A DNA stretch of 64,000 bases, taken from contig MU863898.1 in assembly GCA_033296885.1 (NCBI GenBank), forward strand, positions 248,001 to 312,000. Direction: 5' to 3'. The translations under genes and the position numbers were made by a program. The stretch's first letter is position 1; each line of letters opens with the position of its first letter. Below, piece by piece: positions 34,444 to 46,302 of this stretch. This DNA is from Triangularia verruculosa (taxonomy: Eukaryota; Ascomycota; Sordariomycetes; Sordariales; Podosporaceae). Under the pieces are notes generated by a model, which worked only from the letters and a program-made list of their open reading frames with translations, had not been told where the DNA came from and did no database searches.

Positions 34444-36632
34444 ATGCGTACCCGTTCCAGCTTCTCTCACAAACCTCACCTTCGCGTATCCCGGCCTGTA
34501 TCTGCCTGTTCGAGATGTGAGAAACTCCTTTCATACTGGTAATGAAGATCCATGTTGACAGTCTTGTGCCACAACAGGTCGGGTAGCCAAAGTCAAGGTG
34601 ACTAACCCGTATTGCCCTCTTCACCCCCAAGTCACAGCCCCTGACTGACCCCTGAACCAGTGCGATGGCAAGTTGCCAGCTTGCACCGCCTGTGAAAAGG
34701 CCGGCCGCGACAATGAATGCTCAGCTGCCAGTGACCAACAGTTTGCCCGTGGCAAGGAGAGGAGCTGGGTTGCGGCCCTGGAGGCTAGACTGGAGAAGCT
34801 TGATCGAAGACTCAACCATGCTCGGTCAAGGAAGGCGTCTGTAGCGTTTCATGAACCCGACGAGAACACCATATCAACCCAGCATAGTGAACGGCGAGAT
34901 TCTCTGACCGACATCACTGCCGCCATCCATCGCAAAGCTGCGCGAACTCGTGAAAAAGCAGACTTTAATACGCTGGTATCCGATTTTGGGCTGCTGACCG
35001 TCAACGCTACTACGCCCGGCTTTGACACTAGAGAGGCCGTGAATCCCATGAGTTTTGCCCGCCTAGTTCTGGCCGCCGCACAGCACGAAGCATTGCCCGA
35101 CCCGGACACCGACGAGCTTCCCGATAAGCCAGAGGTCGAGGCCACCTTTAAGTTCTACGAAGAGAACATCTTACCCCTCTACCCATTGTTTCCAGCAGCA
35201 GATTTATACGTCCTGGTTGACAAAGTATACGAAACAGATCTAGGCTTCCTAGGGGGCTTGCTAAGGTCATCGGAATGGTGGCTTTTCTGGATGATCCTGG
35301 CCATCGCCTCCGCCGCTCAGAGCAAGTCTATGCATGATCGAAAGCACTACGACGCCCTCCAATATGTCGCTCGCGCCCTACCTTACGCTGACCGCGCCTT
35401 TGTTCCCGGATACACAACTCAAATCCAATCCCTCGTACTGCTGACGCAATATTCGATGCTTGACCCTGCCCACTTTGACAGTTGGCACCTGATCGGCTTT
35501 GCCTGTCGAGCTAGTATCGACATCGGCTTCCACAAAGACCACACCTTCACACAGCAGTCGAGCAAGGACATGATAGATGCGCGCCGGCGTACCTTTTATT
35601 GCGTGTATGCTCTGGATAGGTTTGTTTTCTCGCCCCTGAGCCCATGATTACTGTCACCCTTCTAACACCCGCCACAGAGCCATAAGCATGGTCCATGCTC
35701 GGGCTTTCTCCTTCAAAGATGATGATGCATCCGTTCAGCTACCGAGTCCGTCCATCGCCAACAGCTCCGAGCAATCACCAAGACAGCCAGACGCCTCTCT
35801 TCCTTTATTTGAACTTCGAAGATTGCAGTCAGAGTGGTATCAAACCTTGGTCCAAACCGATCCGAATGACCCACTCCGGGATCCAATCCAGTACGTTTGG
35901 CAAAAGTATCACGAAACGCAAAAGTGGTCAAAGGAGCTTCCAGTCGACCTTCCGGCAACAATTCGCACCATGTTTGACTTGGAAATGGATTACAGCTGTG
36001 TTTATCTGATCGTACCGAGCCCGCGCGGGCCTAAACTCACCGACTACGGGCGCCTGCTCATTTTTGAACACACCATACGATACCTCTACAGAATATTCGA
36101 AGTTGCCAAGGACCCAGCGAATGCCGGCTTCTACACTTATCACGATGCCCTCAAAGTATTCTTCATGGGTTCGCAGCTGGTCACGGTGCTGCGGGACCCT
36201 GGTGATACCGACTTGTGGAAATCACTAGGTGCCATCCAGGAGCCGCCACGACAGCCTTCGCTCCCTGAACGTTTGGATAAGAGCAATAGTGGCGGAAACA
36301 TCGCCCGGAGTCTCTTGTGCTTGGAGAAGGTCAATGAGACGCTGAAGGAGTATGGTCAGAGATGGGAGCAAGTCAGAACACTTGCGGATCATTTTGACAG
36401 GACAACAACCGACCTCAAAATGTATCTACAGACAACGAGGAGCGAGGTTGTGCAGAGCGTCATACTTGGTGCACAAAAAGACCCGCGCCGTCCACTGCCC
36501 GAGTCGCGCTCTCCATCAAATCCTCCCACACTTGCTTATCAGCCGTTGCAACACTCGCCGCAACAAGCAAACCAAGGAGCCACATGGGCGAATCCCTCGA
36601 GGTTTCAAGGAAACCACAATGGGCCATTCTGA
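34444..36632 (+). CDS. Zn2Cys6 transcription factor with microexon in the zinc cluster
   Basis: Four exons, 34444-34516, 34578-34597 (20 nt), 34661-35619 and 35678-36632; introns 61, 63 and 58 bp; 668 residues. Exon 1 supplies SACSRC, split in the second Cys codon. The 20-nt exon supplies RVAKVK and exon 3 resumes CDGKLPACTACEKAGRDNEC. Together they form six cysteines at 22, 25, 32, 39, 42 and 51. A linker helix (ERSWVAALEARLEKLDRRL) and a fungal_trans domain follow (EWWLFWMILAIASAAQSKSM, IGFACRASIDIGFHKDHTF, RRRTFYCVYALDRAISMVHA, the last spanning intron 3). Polar Pro/Gln-rich tail. Nuclear regulator; targets unknown. Confidence 0.9.
34578..34597 (+). other. 20-nt microexon of the Zn2Cys6 gene
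   Basis: Bounded by CAACAG before and GTGACT after. It restores frame between exon 1 (phase 1) and exon 3 (phase 0) and completes the C-x6-C spacing of the zinc cluster. Without it the DNA-binding motif cannot be formed. Confidence 0.85.
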
Positions 36633-37676
36633 TCAGTTAATTGGCAGCTGGGTGCTACAGGGTGGGAATTTGAGCGATTTGACCAGGAATGGGCAAAGTC
36701 TGAGCGATGTACTGAGTATCTTGAGGGATTTCTAGCATAGGAATAGTTTAATGCATATACCCTTTTGGCGACCTCCCATGGATTTTCGTTATGTCGGCAC
36801 GCGCAGTAAGGCTTTGCATCTTGCCCACAGTCCGACATTTCGACATCACTTCAATCACCGGCAGCAGACGGGGGTCCTGGCAACGCCTCGCCTGCGCCCG
36901 GCCCTTCCACAGGCTTCACAGAGGTCGGCTTGCTTGGCCATTATATTCGGGAACGAAGGCTAGCTGCATTTTTCAACCGGGTGACAGCTTCAGAAGGGTC
37001 CTTGCCGCCGAGTTCGGCATTTCCTCAATCATGGCCAAACCCCTTGTTACAAGATACAAGCGTGTTTGCGCGCGTAAGCTCGACTGCAGCAACAGAGATG
37101 AAGAAGGGGTCGGTGATGGGCATGTGTCGGTTCCCGGAGTTTTACCTGTTTGAGCGAAGAAAAGCGGCAACGGCAACGGCAGACCTCGCGACAGGGCGGC
37201 CTTCGTCGGGATATGAGGATGGCCGTGTGTCCGACCCGCGTATTCGGTCCCGGAGGCACACGAATAGGGGTGAACGATGGCCGTGCTTCTGGCAGTCATC
37301 ACGGCGAGCTGCAGCCAGGATTAGATCACCATGCTTTCCATCCCTTCTGCGGCCTATATTTATCATTGTATCCAACGATGACCGTTGTGTTTCAGGAAGT
37401 TGACCATGTGCTCAGTCTTCGCCCAGATCTTGTGCGACCACATGCTTGTCCGTTGTTGCTGCTTTTTCGGAATCATTGGAAGCTTGCCGACTTTGTGTTG
37501 AGAATATTGCGAGGGGCCGATTGCTTGCGAACCGTATAAAGGCTGCCATCGTCTGGATCCCACGGAAGACAAGCCAACTTAAGAAGCGAAGCCCCGTTCA
37601 ATACGGCCGAGATATTCACCCTGGATATCTCTTGAAAAACGCAGTCTTATCAACCGTCACGCGTTCTTTGATCAGG
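36633..37676. other. Intergenic region, no gene seen
   Basis: About 1 kb between the transcription factor stop and the methyltransferase start. The open frame of the next gene extends back to 37446, but the first good ATG is 37677. Confidence 0.4.
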
Positions 37677-39212
37677 ATGACAATGGCCCAGACAGAAACA
37701 CTCCTTCTCGATGTGCTGGCGACTGAGAAGAATGCTACAGAACCAGTCCCAGTTCATATCTCTCTATGTGGAACGGGCGCACTGGGTGCTTCTAACAGAT
37801 GCGCATCTCCCAACGGCGTTGCGGCTGTAGCCGGACAACTAACCTCAAATCTACATGAACTGAGCGGCTCCAAGGCTGCTGGAGACCACTCTCGTCTGCA
37901 GAGCCTAGCCGAGGAGATCACCGCCAACATAAACGGGGCCACCACCGGCAACGAACCAGCCCGCCTCAACATAGCCACAGCCGCTACCGAACTTGCAACT
38001 GCTGTCAGGCCTCCCTCAGATACGATCATGTCTCTCTTTGCCAACATGTCCATCGTGTCGGCCATCCGAGTGTTCCAGCACTGGGGGGTGTTTGATCTCA
38101 TACCTTCAGAGCCCGCCAGTAGCATCACCTGCGGTGAGATCGCCAGGAGAATAGGGGCTGAGGAGGGAATTGTTTGTATGCTTTCCTGTCGCCAGTCGGC
38201 TATACTTTAGCTAATCTAGTGTCCAATAGATAGGATATCAGCCATGCTCACATCGTCTCACATCTTGTTGACTGCTTCCCCCGGCGAGCTGGCCCACTCA
38301 CCAGCTTCCCTGCTGTTGCGCTCGTCGGAACCGATGGCGGCGATGTTTGACTTGATGTATACGAACATTGTGCAGGTTTCTGATATTTTGCCTGGGTATT
38401 TTGACAGCTACGGGAGGAAAGAACCGGTGGGGCCGAGTCATGTTCCTTCAACGGTTTTGACTGGTGAGCCGGAACTGGAGTACTTTAAGAGTATATCCCG
38501 GAACGAGGAGAGAATGAGGAATTTTACCAAGGCTATGAAGGTTACATCAGGGAGGGTGCCGGTTACTGGGATCTATCCTCTGGATCGTGTGCTACTCAGC
38601 GGGGAAAATGGAAGGATGGCATGGGTCGATGTTGGGGGAGGAGCAGGGCATGTGCTGAGGAGATTCAGGGAGGAGTACACAGTCCTGAGGCGAAGTAGAT
38701 GTGCAGTGGTTGATTTGAAGTGCGTTGTCGAAGAGGGGAGTGTTGTTGCGGCAAGGGATGAGGTGATGGAAGAGGTGCAGTGGATAAAAGGGGATTTCAT
38801 GAAGGAAGTTCCTGTCAAAGGTGTGTCCTTTCTCTCTACTGGTTGTTATGCTCTCGCAGGCTGATTTGGAGACAACATAGGGGCAAGGTTTTACTACCTC
38901 CGTCACATCTTACGGGACTACTCCGACGCGGTAGCCACTCTGATTTTGCGAAATGTAGCACAGGCCATGAGCCATGACAGCAGGGTGTTGATCTCGGAGC
39001 AGATAAATCCTGCTGGCGGTGACGAAACCGGAAGACCGATGCCGCTTTACGCTGCATTCAAAGATTACTCCATGCTTGCTATCGGTGGGAAAGAAAGGTG
39101 CCTAGATCAGTTTGTGAGGATTGGAGCAGCAGCTGGGCTGAAATTTGAGGCAGTCTATCATGATAGCAAAGGGACTAGGCATGGGGTTGTGGAGTTTGTT
39201 TTGGGGAGTTGA
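37677..39212 (+). CDS. SAM-dependent O-methyltransferase
   Basis: Exons 37677-38175, 38230-38820 and 38881-39212 (introns 54 and 60 bp); 473 residues. The first 110 residues are polar, Ala/Ser/Thr-rich and not conserved-looking. A winged-helix dimerisation domain follows (VSAIRVFQHWGVFDLIP, the RISAMLTSSHILL segment after splice 1, then ELAHSPAS). The SAM-binding glycine motif is WVDVGGGAGHVLRRF, the acidic strand WIKGDF, and the segment after splice 2 is ARFYYLRHILRDYSD, containing the usual catalytic-region His. It ends with a C-terminal GLKFEAVY / GVVEFVLG strand pair. This is the layout of fungal secondary-metabolite O-methyltransferases. No other biosynthetic gene adjoins, so the substrate cannot be inferred. 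Confidence 0.88.
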
Positions 39213-40827
39213 ATAAAATTGTAATTTGATTTGCTAGTTTAGAGGCGCTATATATTAAGACGTGAGACATATTCTTAGCACTGTGGTAGTACCTGAAGTT
39301 CTTAACCCATCTATGACTTTTCTTTCACGTTCTTATCACTGTAAGGATGCAGATTCTGCTTGAGTTTTATCTGTAACTCGGATTGGTTGGTTTTGACGTG
39401 ACCTTTTTTCCCTTTTAACTGGCAGGAGTTGGTAGAACTATTGTCTTGAAACTACCTGTGTTTTCTTTATTCATTCATCCCCAAAATCTTAAAGAGTTTC
39501 AGATCAATCTCGAAACCACTCCCTGTCTCCCATTCGCGTGACAATAGGTACATTGACTTAAGGTACACACCTACTGTCTGGACCATTTTGTCTCTAGGTA
39601 GGTACCTTATGGATACATCTGTTTTTCTCTATCCCACTGGCACTGCACGACTTTAAAAGTGTGATTGGAATCTTCATCCAAACAGGTGAGGACGAAACAA
39701 GCTTAACAGAGAGTGGGTTAAGGTGGAATCTCCAAGCCCTGTGACAACGGCACGAGCTGCACAAAAAGACTCCGCTATCTCGATCTTCTTCGCGGTACCT
39801 AGCCAAGTTCGAAGCGAGAGCAGTGTTTCTCTTTCTTCCCGTCCTTTTCCTCAGGTCCCTTGAACCCGGGCAGGGCGCCGCGCCTTGGTGTTTATCTCGT
39901 CTCGTGCCGTGTCTCCTCGGGTTAGCCCTGCATTCGGTGCCTTGTGCAGCGGAGACTTTTGCCCCGTTGACGGAAAGAAGCGATTGCAAGTTCCTTGGCT
40001 TTTCGACAGAGAGGTTTTATGCCAAGCGGATCCGAGGACGTCGTCCGATGTCAGCTGGAGAGTTCTCCACTCTCGGGGCTGCTTGTTCCTTGGTGTTGCT
40101 TTGGGGCTGGAGGAAGGGCGCCCACACCTGGAAGAGACTGGCGGAGAAAGATTGGGATGTTGAACAACAACGGAGATAAGTATTTCTTTTTTCATCAGGT
40201 GGTATTTTCAGAGTCAGTTTGAGCAAGATTTCCAGAATACCAAACATGCCCGTTCCAACTTTGACTACCTACCGAGGTATCAACTACCCATTTATTGACT
40301 CAAAGCTAAAAGGAAGAAAGAGCATCGGAAATTGACCTACTGCGTGCCAACAAAAGAACGTTCATTTACATCATAAAATCATTGTCCTCCCCATCAACTC
40401 GCATCTTTTTCACGTTTCTTTGTTTTCACCGTCACCGTCACCGTCACCGTCACCGTCACCGTCACGTTACCCCTTTTCTCTTCTTCTCTAACTAGCGCCC
40501 AAACCCCCACTCCCACTCACCGACAGCGTGTCTGCCAAGTTGGCGTCACACCATGTAACCCTGACGGCTTTCCTCAGTTCCTACCTATTTTGTCTCGTGT
40601 TTTCCATTTTCGGGATTATGTAGGTTAGACGGGATGTCCTCCCATTTGACCATGTGCCTATCACAAGTGGGTTCCCAGGTCGTTGTACTAAATCAAGCAT
40701 GAATGTTGGCAGATATCGCCTAGGTAGGTAGTCAGCCTTGGAAAGAGAAAGCGGCTGAGCACAAAAGATTGGCAGGGGAAATGCATTACATTTTCTTTTT
40801 ATATACCCTCACCGCTTCAAAACGATT
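39213..40827. other. Intergenic region with hexanucleotide repeat
   Basis: 1.6 kb without a supported gene. The only clear structure is the CACCGT repeat at 40427-40465. Confidence 0.4.
40427..40465 (+). repeat. Microsatellite (CACCGT)n, about 6.5 copies
   Basis: Perfect tandem hexamer CACCGT read directly, in a non-coding region. Confidence 0.95.
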
Positions 40828-41877
40828 TCACATCGCGTGCGGCTCATCGTCCAGCCATGCCGGACGCTCAAAGGTTTGGGCATGAAGTGACCCTCGCCTG
40901 GGAGGCAAGCTCACTGGTGGCAAAGCGCCGGACATGGTCGGGTCATCCTCCATGTTTTCACTGTAGCCGGGTCTAGGGTGGTTGGCACGCCGTGATGCTG
41001 ATGATGGCTGCGGTGGTCGATGGCTGCGATGTATGGCCCTTTGCCTTTGGGAGCCGTAGAGGTCCCCGTACTCTCCGATGCCTCTTCTTGTCATTGAGGT
41101 GTTGGGTCTTGGGAAATCTCGAGGTAGAGAGTCCGAGTCACGGGGAACATCAAGAGATTGCCCTCTGCGGCGACCCCCGTGCAGTTGTTGTTGTTGGGAT
41201 TGTGGAGAATTCCCGGATCCCTTGGACGATGTGGGCCTGCTGCTGGCTGTGGCGGCAGTGTTGACGGCTTTGGGTATTGTTGGCAGTGGCGTGGTGTCGT
41301 AGTAGGTATCATTGATCTGAAATGCCGCCGGTGCGTTGTCATAGTTGCTGGCTATTGACCCTCGGCGGCTCCGGCTCGGCTGCCGATGGCTCGATGCAAC
41401 AGACCGGATGGAAGCAGGGCGGCTGGGTGAGGGCGTATTATTGTGTACATGTGTGGGGAAGTGCACCGGTCGATGACGAGTGTTCTGCCTGGACAGACCG
41501 TCTCCCCCCCAGAGAGATTCATTGTCGTAGTGGAAAGAGTGACGGATGGGGTCCCAGGAAGAGTTGGTGTCGACACGCTCGAGGTCGTAGCCGTCAGTCG
41601 AACTACGAGTTCGGCTTGATGCGCTCCTCTCGAGACCCTTGGTGGAGCTGGGATGATATGTCTGTAGCGGCCTCGGGACATCAGGAGCGGTGCTGGGCCT
41701 GCCTCCTTGACTTTCGATATCAGAATCTGAGCCGTTCGAACCTCGCTTTGCTCTCGCGCGAGCGCGGAAATTGCGGACAATGCTGACGACGGTGACAATA
41801 GGTACCCATCCAAAGCATACTGAGCAGGCAATGATCACGATGAGGGTGGTGGGATCGCCATTCCACTCATATCCCAT
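40828..41877 (-). CDS. Single-pass membrane protein with long disordered tail, unknown
   Basis: Single exon, 349 residues. One TM helix near the N-terminus (TLIVIIACSVCFGWVPIVTV, about 11-30) is followed by a basic stop-transfer stretch RNFRARARAKR. The remaining 300 residues are Ser/Arg/Pro-rich and probably disordered, with short conserved-looking pieces (YDLERVDTNSSWDPIRHSFH, AWLDDEPHAM at the end). No catalytic motif. I do not recognise a function. Confidence 0.75.
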   Translation of the reverse strand: MGYEWNGDPTTLIVIIACSVCFGWVPIVTVVSIVRNFRARARAKRGSNGSDSDIESQGGRPSTAPDVPRPLQTYHPSSTKGLERSASSRTRSSTDGYDLERVDTNSSWDPIRHSFHYDNESLWGGDGLSRQNTRHRPVHFPTHVHNNTPSPSRPASIRSVASSHRQPSRSRRGSIASNYDNAPAAFQINDTYYDTTPLPTIPKAVNTAATASSRPTSSKGSGNSPQSQQQQLHGGRRRGQSLDVPRDSDSLPRDFPRPNTSMTRRGIGEYGDLYGSQRQRAIHRSHRPPQPSSASRRANHPRPGYSENMEDDPTMSGALPPVSLPPRRGSLHAQTFERPAWLDDEPHAM

Positions 41878-43562
41878 CTTGTATTGTATCTGACCGTCGT
41901 GTTGGAGGTGCCGGGCTATCGGGTCCAGAGCAAAGCGACAGCAGAGGGAGAAGGACGCAGAGTTGCGAGTCCCTCCAGCCGAAACGAACAGCCCAACGTG
42001 CAGACATCATCACCTCATCATTGCTCGTGTTGGGCTTGCTAAAGTTTGCCATGTCCGGCGACGAGAGGGAAGGTTTACGCTTGCACGGTGATGGATGTCC
42101 GTAGATGCGGATGCCATTGCGGGACCGATAGTAAACAATACGAACATAGGTATGGACTGGACTCTGAGACTCAGTCAGCTCTGAGACCAGGAGGGAGTGA
42201 TGGGCCTGTGAGGCAGACAACTCAGGCAGTGAAGCCGTTGAAGATGGGTCAATACATGCAGACAAGGTCGTGTTGTCCGGAAGTGCCAGCCGTTGAAGGA
42301 CCAGAAATCAGACGAGGTCCTTTCCAGGTTGAGATGCCAAGAATCCCCACTCGCGATCGGACGAAACCGTGCCAAGAGCGGCCCTCGATCCGTTGGAGGC
42401 CCACCTCTTTCCAAGCTCCCAGCAGCATGATGGCTGGCAATATAGGCAAATTGCAAAACACTGCTCTTTCCCGGTTTTGCTGTTCCCGCCAGTGCGGTGT
42501 GTTAATTTGCATTGTTGAGCCTCAGCCTGGATTTGACGGCCATCGATTGATCTATTTTGGGGCATCATATACGACACATCTCGGGCCATGTCTCCCTCGC
42601 ATGCCCTTCGAGACGGATCACTCCAGCACGTCTACTGCGTACCTATAACGCGACGACGGCACGACTGATGACGCCAGTGGCCAGTCACGGTACCCGGCTT
42701 CTCGGGTTATCGGGCCTCGAGATGCACACAGAAACATCCAGGCACTGCCCTAGATGGACAGGAATGCGGGGGGGCGGGAAGCCAATCTCACGACCCTTGC
42801 ACACTCGCGGGGAACACAAGGGAAAAACGGTTGCTAGGAATGTGGGGGAGCTTGGAAAAACCGGGGTCGCAGGCATTCCCCAGAAGTTCAGACCACCCGT
42901 GCCACCGTCAACGCTCTCGCTTGGTGCTGCGCTGTTCGCCATGTTCGCGATGTTCTGGGGTTGCGTTCGGCGGATGCCCTCCGATGTCCTGGACGAGCTT
43001 CCTAGCCCGCTCCAATGAGCGGCAGTTGCCCCTTGTCGTCGAGCCAGCAGCCTCAATCTAATCCATCACTCGGCGCCCTCGGCTCCACGAATTCCTCGTC
43101 TGTGCTGCCGCCAGCCTCCACCACACCGGTCCTCGAGTGACATCGTCGCCCTTGGTTGCGGTGACGCTTCACCCTTTGGGTTTGTCGCCGCCGGACCACC
43201 AGTCTGCGCGTTCCCATCGTGGTGAAGTCTTTCTCCAGCCGTCTCCGCACCAGCGGTTGTCTGCCCACGGTGGACGACCCAGGGTCCTCGTTCAAGCGTT
43301 GACGGCCCGGGAGCCGTTTCTCTTGACGCGACGATGCCATCCCCTTGCCGCGACCTCAGCTGCATGGAGGAAGGGTGCCGTGAAGCCGTCAGGCAAAGGA
43401 AATTGGGCCGACAGGGTGTTGTTGAAGACCGAAGAAGTGTCGACCACACCTCTATATAAGTCGACTTCCCATGGCCTCACAAACCCATCTTGATCTCACC
43501 ACCCTCGACTCCAAGCACGCCTTGCATCTCCAGGTCACAGTCAACTCCTCAGATTCGCCATC
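41878..43562. promoter_or_regulatory. Upstream region of GH7 gene with TATA box and CreA-type motif cluster
   Basis: 1.7 kb with no supported exon between divergent genes. On reading, SYGGRG-type motifs occur at about 42767 (GCGGGG), 42807, 42842, 42861, 42955 and, on the minus strand, 42878-42883. This is the known binding core of the fungal carbon repressor CreA/Cre1. TATATAA lies at 43453-43459, about 105 bp before the ATG. The pattern suits a carbon-repressed cellulase promoter. Confidence 0.5.
43453..43459 (+). promoter_or_regulatory. TATA box of the GH7 gene
   Basis: TATATAA, about 105 bp upstream of the start codon, in the position expected for a strongly expressed secreted cellulase gene. 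Confidence 0.6.
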
Positions 43563-45191
43563 ATGGTCTCCGCAAAGTTCGCCGCTCTCGCTGCCCTTGT
43601 GGCATCTGCCTCTGCTCAGCAGGTGTGCTCGCTCACCGCCGAGTCTCACCCCTCTCTGACCTGGCAAAGATGCTCGGCCGGTGGCTCCTGCACCAACGTC
43701 GCCGGCTCCGTCACCCTCGACTCCAACTGGCGCTGGACTCACACCCTCCAGGGCTCGACCAACTGCTACTCTGGCAACGAGTGGGACACGTCCATCTGCA
43801 CCACCGGTGCCAAGTGCGCTCAGAACTGCTGCGTTGACGGTGCTGAGTATGCTGCTACCTATGGTATCACCACCAGCGGTAACCAGCTGAACCTCAAGTT
43901 CGTCCAAAAGGGCCAGTACTCGACCAACGTTGGCTCGCGTACCTACCTCATGGAGAACACCACCAAGTACCAGGGTAAGCTTCTTCCTTTCGACCTCTAG
44001 GTTGTCGATCACGTTGGCTAACCCATCCTAGGCTTCAACCTCCTCGGCAACGAGTTCACCTTCGATGTCGATGTTTCCAACATTGGCTGCGGTCTCAACG
44101 GTGCCCTCTACTTCGTCTCGATGGACCTCGACGGTGGTCTGGCCAAGTACTCTGGCAACAAGGCTGGTGCCAAGTACGGTACCGGTTACTGCGATGCCCA
44201 GTGCCCCCGCGACATCAAGTTCATCAACGGTGAGGCCAACATCGAGGGATGGAACCCCTCCACCAATGACAACAACGCCGGTGCCGGTCGCTACGGTACT
44301 TGCTGCTCTGAGATGGATATCTGGGAGGCCAACAACATGGCTACTGCCTACACTCCTCACTCCTGCACCATCCTCGACCAGAGCAGGTGCGAGGGCAACT
44401 CTTGCGGCGGTACTTACAGCACTGACCGCTATGCTGGTGTCTGCGATCCCGATGGATGCGACTTCAACTCCTACCGCATGGGCAACAAGAATTTCTACGG
44501 CAAGGGCAAGACCGTCGACACCACCAAGAAGTTGACCGTTGTCACCCAGTTCCTCAAGAACGCTGCCGGCGACCTCTCCGAGATCAAGCGCTTCTACGTC
44601 CAGAACGGCGTTGTCATCCCCAACTCCGTCTCCAGCATCGCTGGCGTCCCCAACCAGAACTCCATCACCCAGGACTGGTGCGATGCCCAGAAGATCGCCT
44701 TCGGTGATCCCGATGACAACACCCGCAAGGGTGGTCTCAAGCAGATGGGTCTTGCCCTCGCCAAGCCCATGGTCCTCGTCATGTCCATCTGGAACGACCA
44801 CGCCGCCCACATGCTCTGGCTCGACTCCACCTACCCCGTCGACGCCGCCGGCCGCCCCGGTGCCGAGCGCGGTGCCTGCGCCACCACCTCCGGTGTCCCC
44901 TCCGAGGTCGAGGCCAATGCTCCCAACTCCAACGTTGCCTTCTCCAACATCAAGTTCGGCCCCATCGGCTCGACCTTCAACAGCTCCGGCACCAACCCCA
45001 ACCCCAACCCCTCCTCCACTGCCACCACCCGCGCCAGCAGCACCTCCGCCGCCGCCACCCCCACCAGCGCTCCTGGTGGCACTGTACCTAGGTGGGGCCA
45101 ATGTGGAGGCCAGGGCTACAGCGGCCCGACTGTTTGCCAGAGCCCGTATGTTTGCACTGTCAGCAACCAGTGGTACAGCCAGTGCCTCTAA
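43563..45191 (+). CDS. GH7 cellobiohydrolase I with C-terminal CBM1
   Basis: Exons 43563-43974 and 44032-45191 with a 57-bp intron; 523 residues. Signal peptide MVSAKFAALAALVASASA, then a GH7 catalytic domain starting QQVCSLTAESHPSLTWQ. The retaining active-site motif EMDIWEAN gives nucleophile Glu231, Asp233 and acid/base Glu236. The cysteine-rich pattern and tunnel-loop regions (SCTNVAGSVTLDSNWRW, GVCDPDGCDFNSYRMGN) are full length. A Ser/Thr/Pro linker leads to a CBM1 (about 488-523, WGQCGGQGYSGPTVC and WYSQCL). Processive exo-cellulase acting from reducing ends of cellulose, secreted. Codon third positions are strongly C-biased, consistent with high expression. Confidence 0.98.
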
Positions 45192-45594
45192 GCGCCCAAT
45201 GAGGTGGTAATTGGAGGTGTGTTTTAAATTGTACATAGTTGCTTGTCTCAATGCATGATAGGATGGGACACAGTGCATATGCTTTTCCTTTTCCTTCACT
45301 TCAGCCGTATATAAATTGATGCATAGCTTTTTGACCTTACACCTGGTTTTTATTGCTGCTGCTGCTACTGCTGATCTATGACATTGGTAAACTGACCTTC
45401 ATAACCACCGAACCAAATACCAAGCACTGGTTTTTTTCCGAAACCCCATTTCCTTTCTTTATGGTCTTTTTGCGAGGTTTTGTGGGCTTCGGGAGTAACT
45501 ATCTTGTACGACTTTCGACGAGAGACCGGAATAGGTTATATACTGATTCTCTATCGAGGGACGGTTCGGTAAGGGTAATGAAATAAACGTCTCT
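45192..45594. other. 3' region of GH7 gene
   Basis: About 400 bp of transition sequence with a CTG/TGC-rich short run near 45350. Composition becomes sharply AT-rich after about 45595. Confidence 0.4.
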
Positions 45595-46060
45595 TTTAAG
45601 CTAGTACTCTAGTTTTAGCTTTTAGTAAATAAGATATATAGTTCTCGGGGTAGGCCATAGTATATTTACCTTCTATTAATTTTTAAATTTTTTATTAAGA
45701 AAGTACTTTAGTTCCCGGTATATAATTAAGTAAACTACGTTTTTAAGTTTAATAATATTTTTACCTTCTTTTAATTATTAAGTAAGGCTAGATTACGTTA
45801 GGTATAAAAGTATAGTAAGTTAAACAGATTAATCGATATAGGTATAAGGAAGGATAAATATAGAAAGTAGAAATAAATTAAAAGGTATTTAAAATTAACT
45901 TTTAAATATAGATTTCGATAGGGTATCACTTTTGATATTATAAATAATAAAATTAATAATAAATGAAAAAACGTTAAATATAATAACGATTCGATACAAG
46001 AGTTTAAAGTATTAAGCTATAGTAGAAAAGAAGAGGAAGTAGTAGAATATAAAAACGCTG
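45595..46060. repeat. AT-rich decayed island, RIP-like
   Basis: Abruptly AT-rich: two sampled 60-base lines (45661 and 45901) contain 12 and 9 G/C bases. TA steps are abundant and no frame stays open. Such islands in Sordariales are usually transposon copies mutated by repeat-induced point mutation (family knowledge; the identity of the parent element is not visible). Confidence 0.65.
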
Positions 46061-46146
46061 GGAACTGGCTTGTTAGGTGGGTATGTAATGGTACGCGCGG
46101 GATCGCCGGGGATCGATTAAGAACGAAGAACCTTGGAAAGCTTGGA

Positions 46147-46302
46147 TGATATAGAGATTGAGTTAATAAAACGATGAGATAGAGCTCGGACGGTATAAAG
46201 ATTAAGCTAGTAAAACGATGAGAGAAAGCTTGGACGGTATAGAGAGAAAGCTCGGACGGTATAAAGATTAAGCTAGTAAAACGATAAGATGGAGCTTGGA
46301 CG
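46147..46302 (+). repeat. Imperfect tandem repeat, about 44-bp unit
   Basis: Three near-full units and one internal short unit (46237-46258). Each unit ends AGCTYGGACG, and full units contain GATTAAGCTAGTAAAACGAT or a close variant. It directly follows the AT-rich island. Confidence 0.85.

Noticed and set aside
42685..43056. Minus-strand frame in the GH7 upstream region
   Set aside because: Low-quality composition, no motif, and sits over the CreA-type motif cluster.
44028..45299. 423-codon minus-strand frame opposite the GH7 gene
   Set aside because: Antisense shadow of a C-biased gene; Gly/Val/Ala-rich with no domain.
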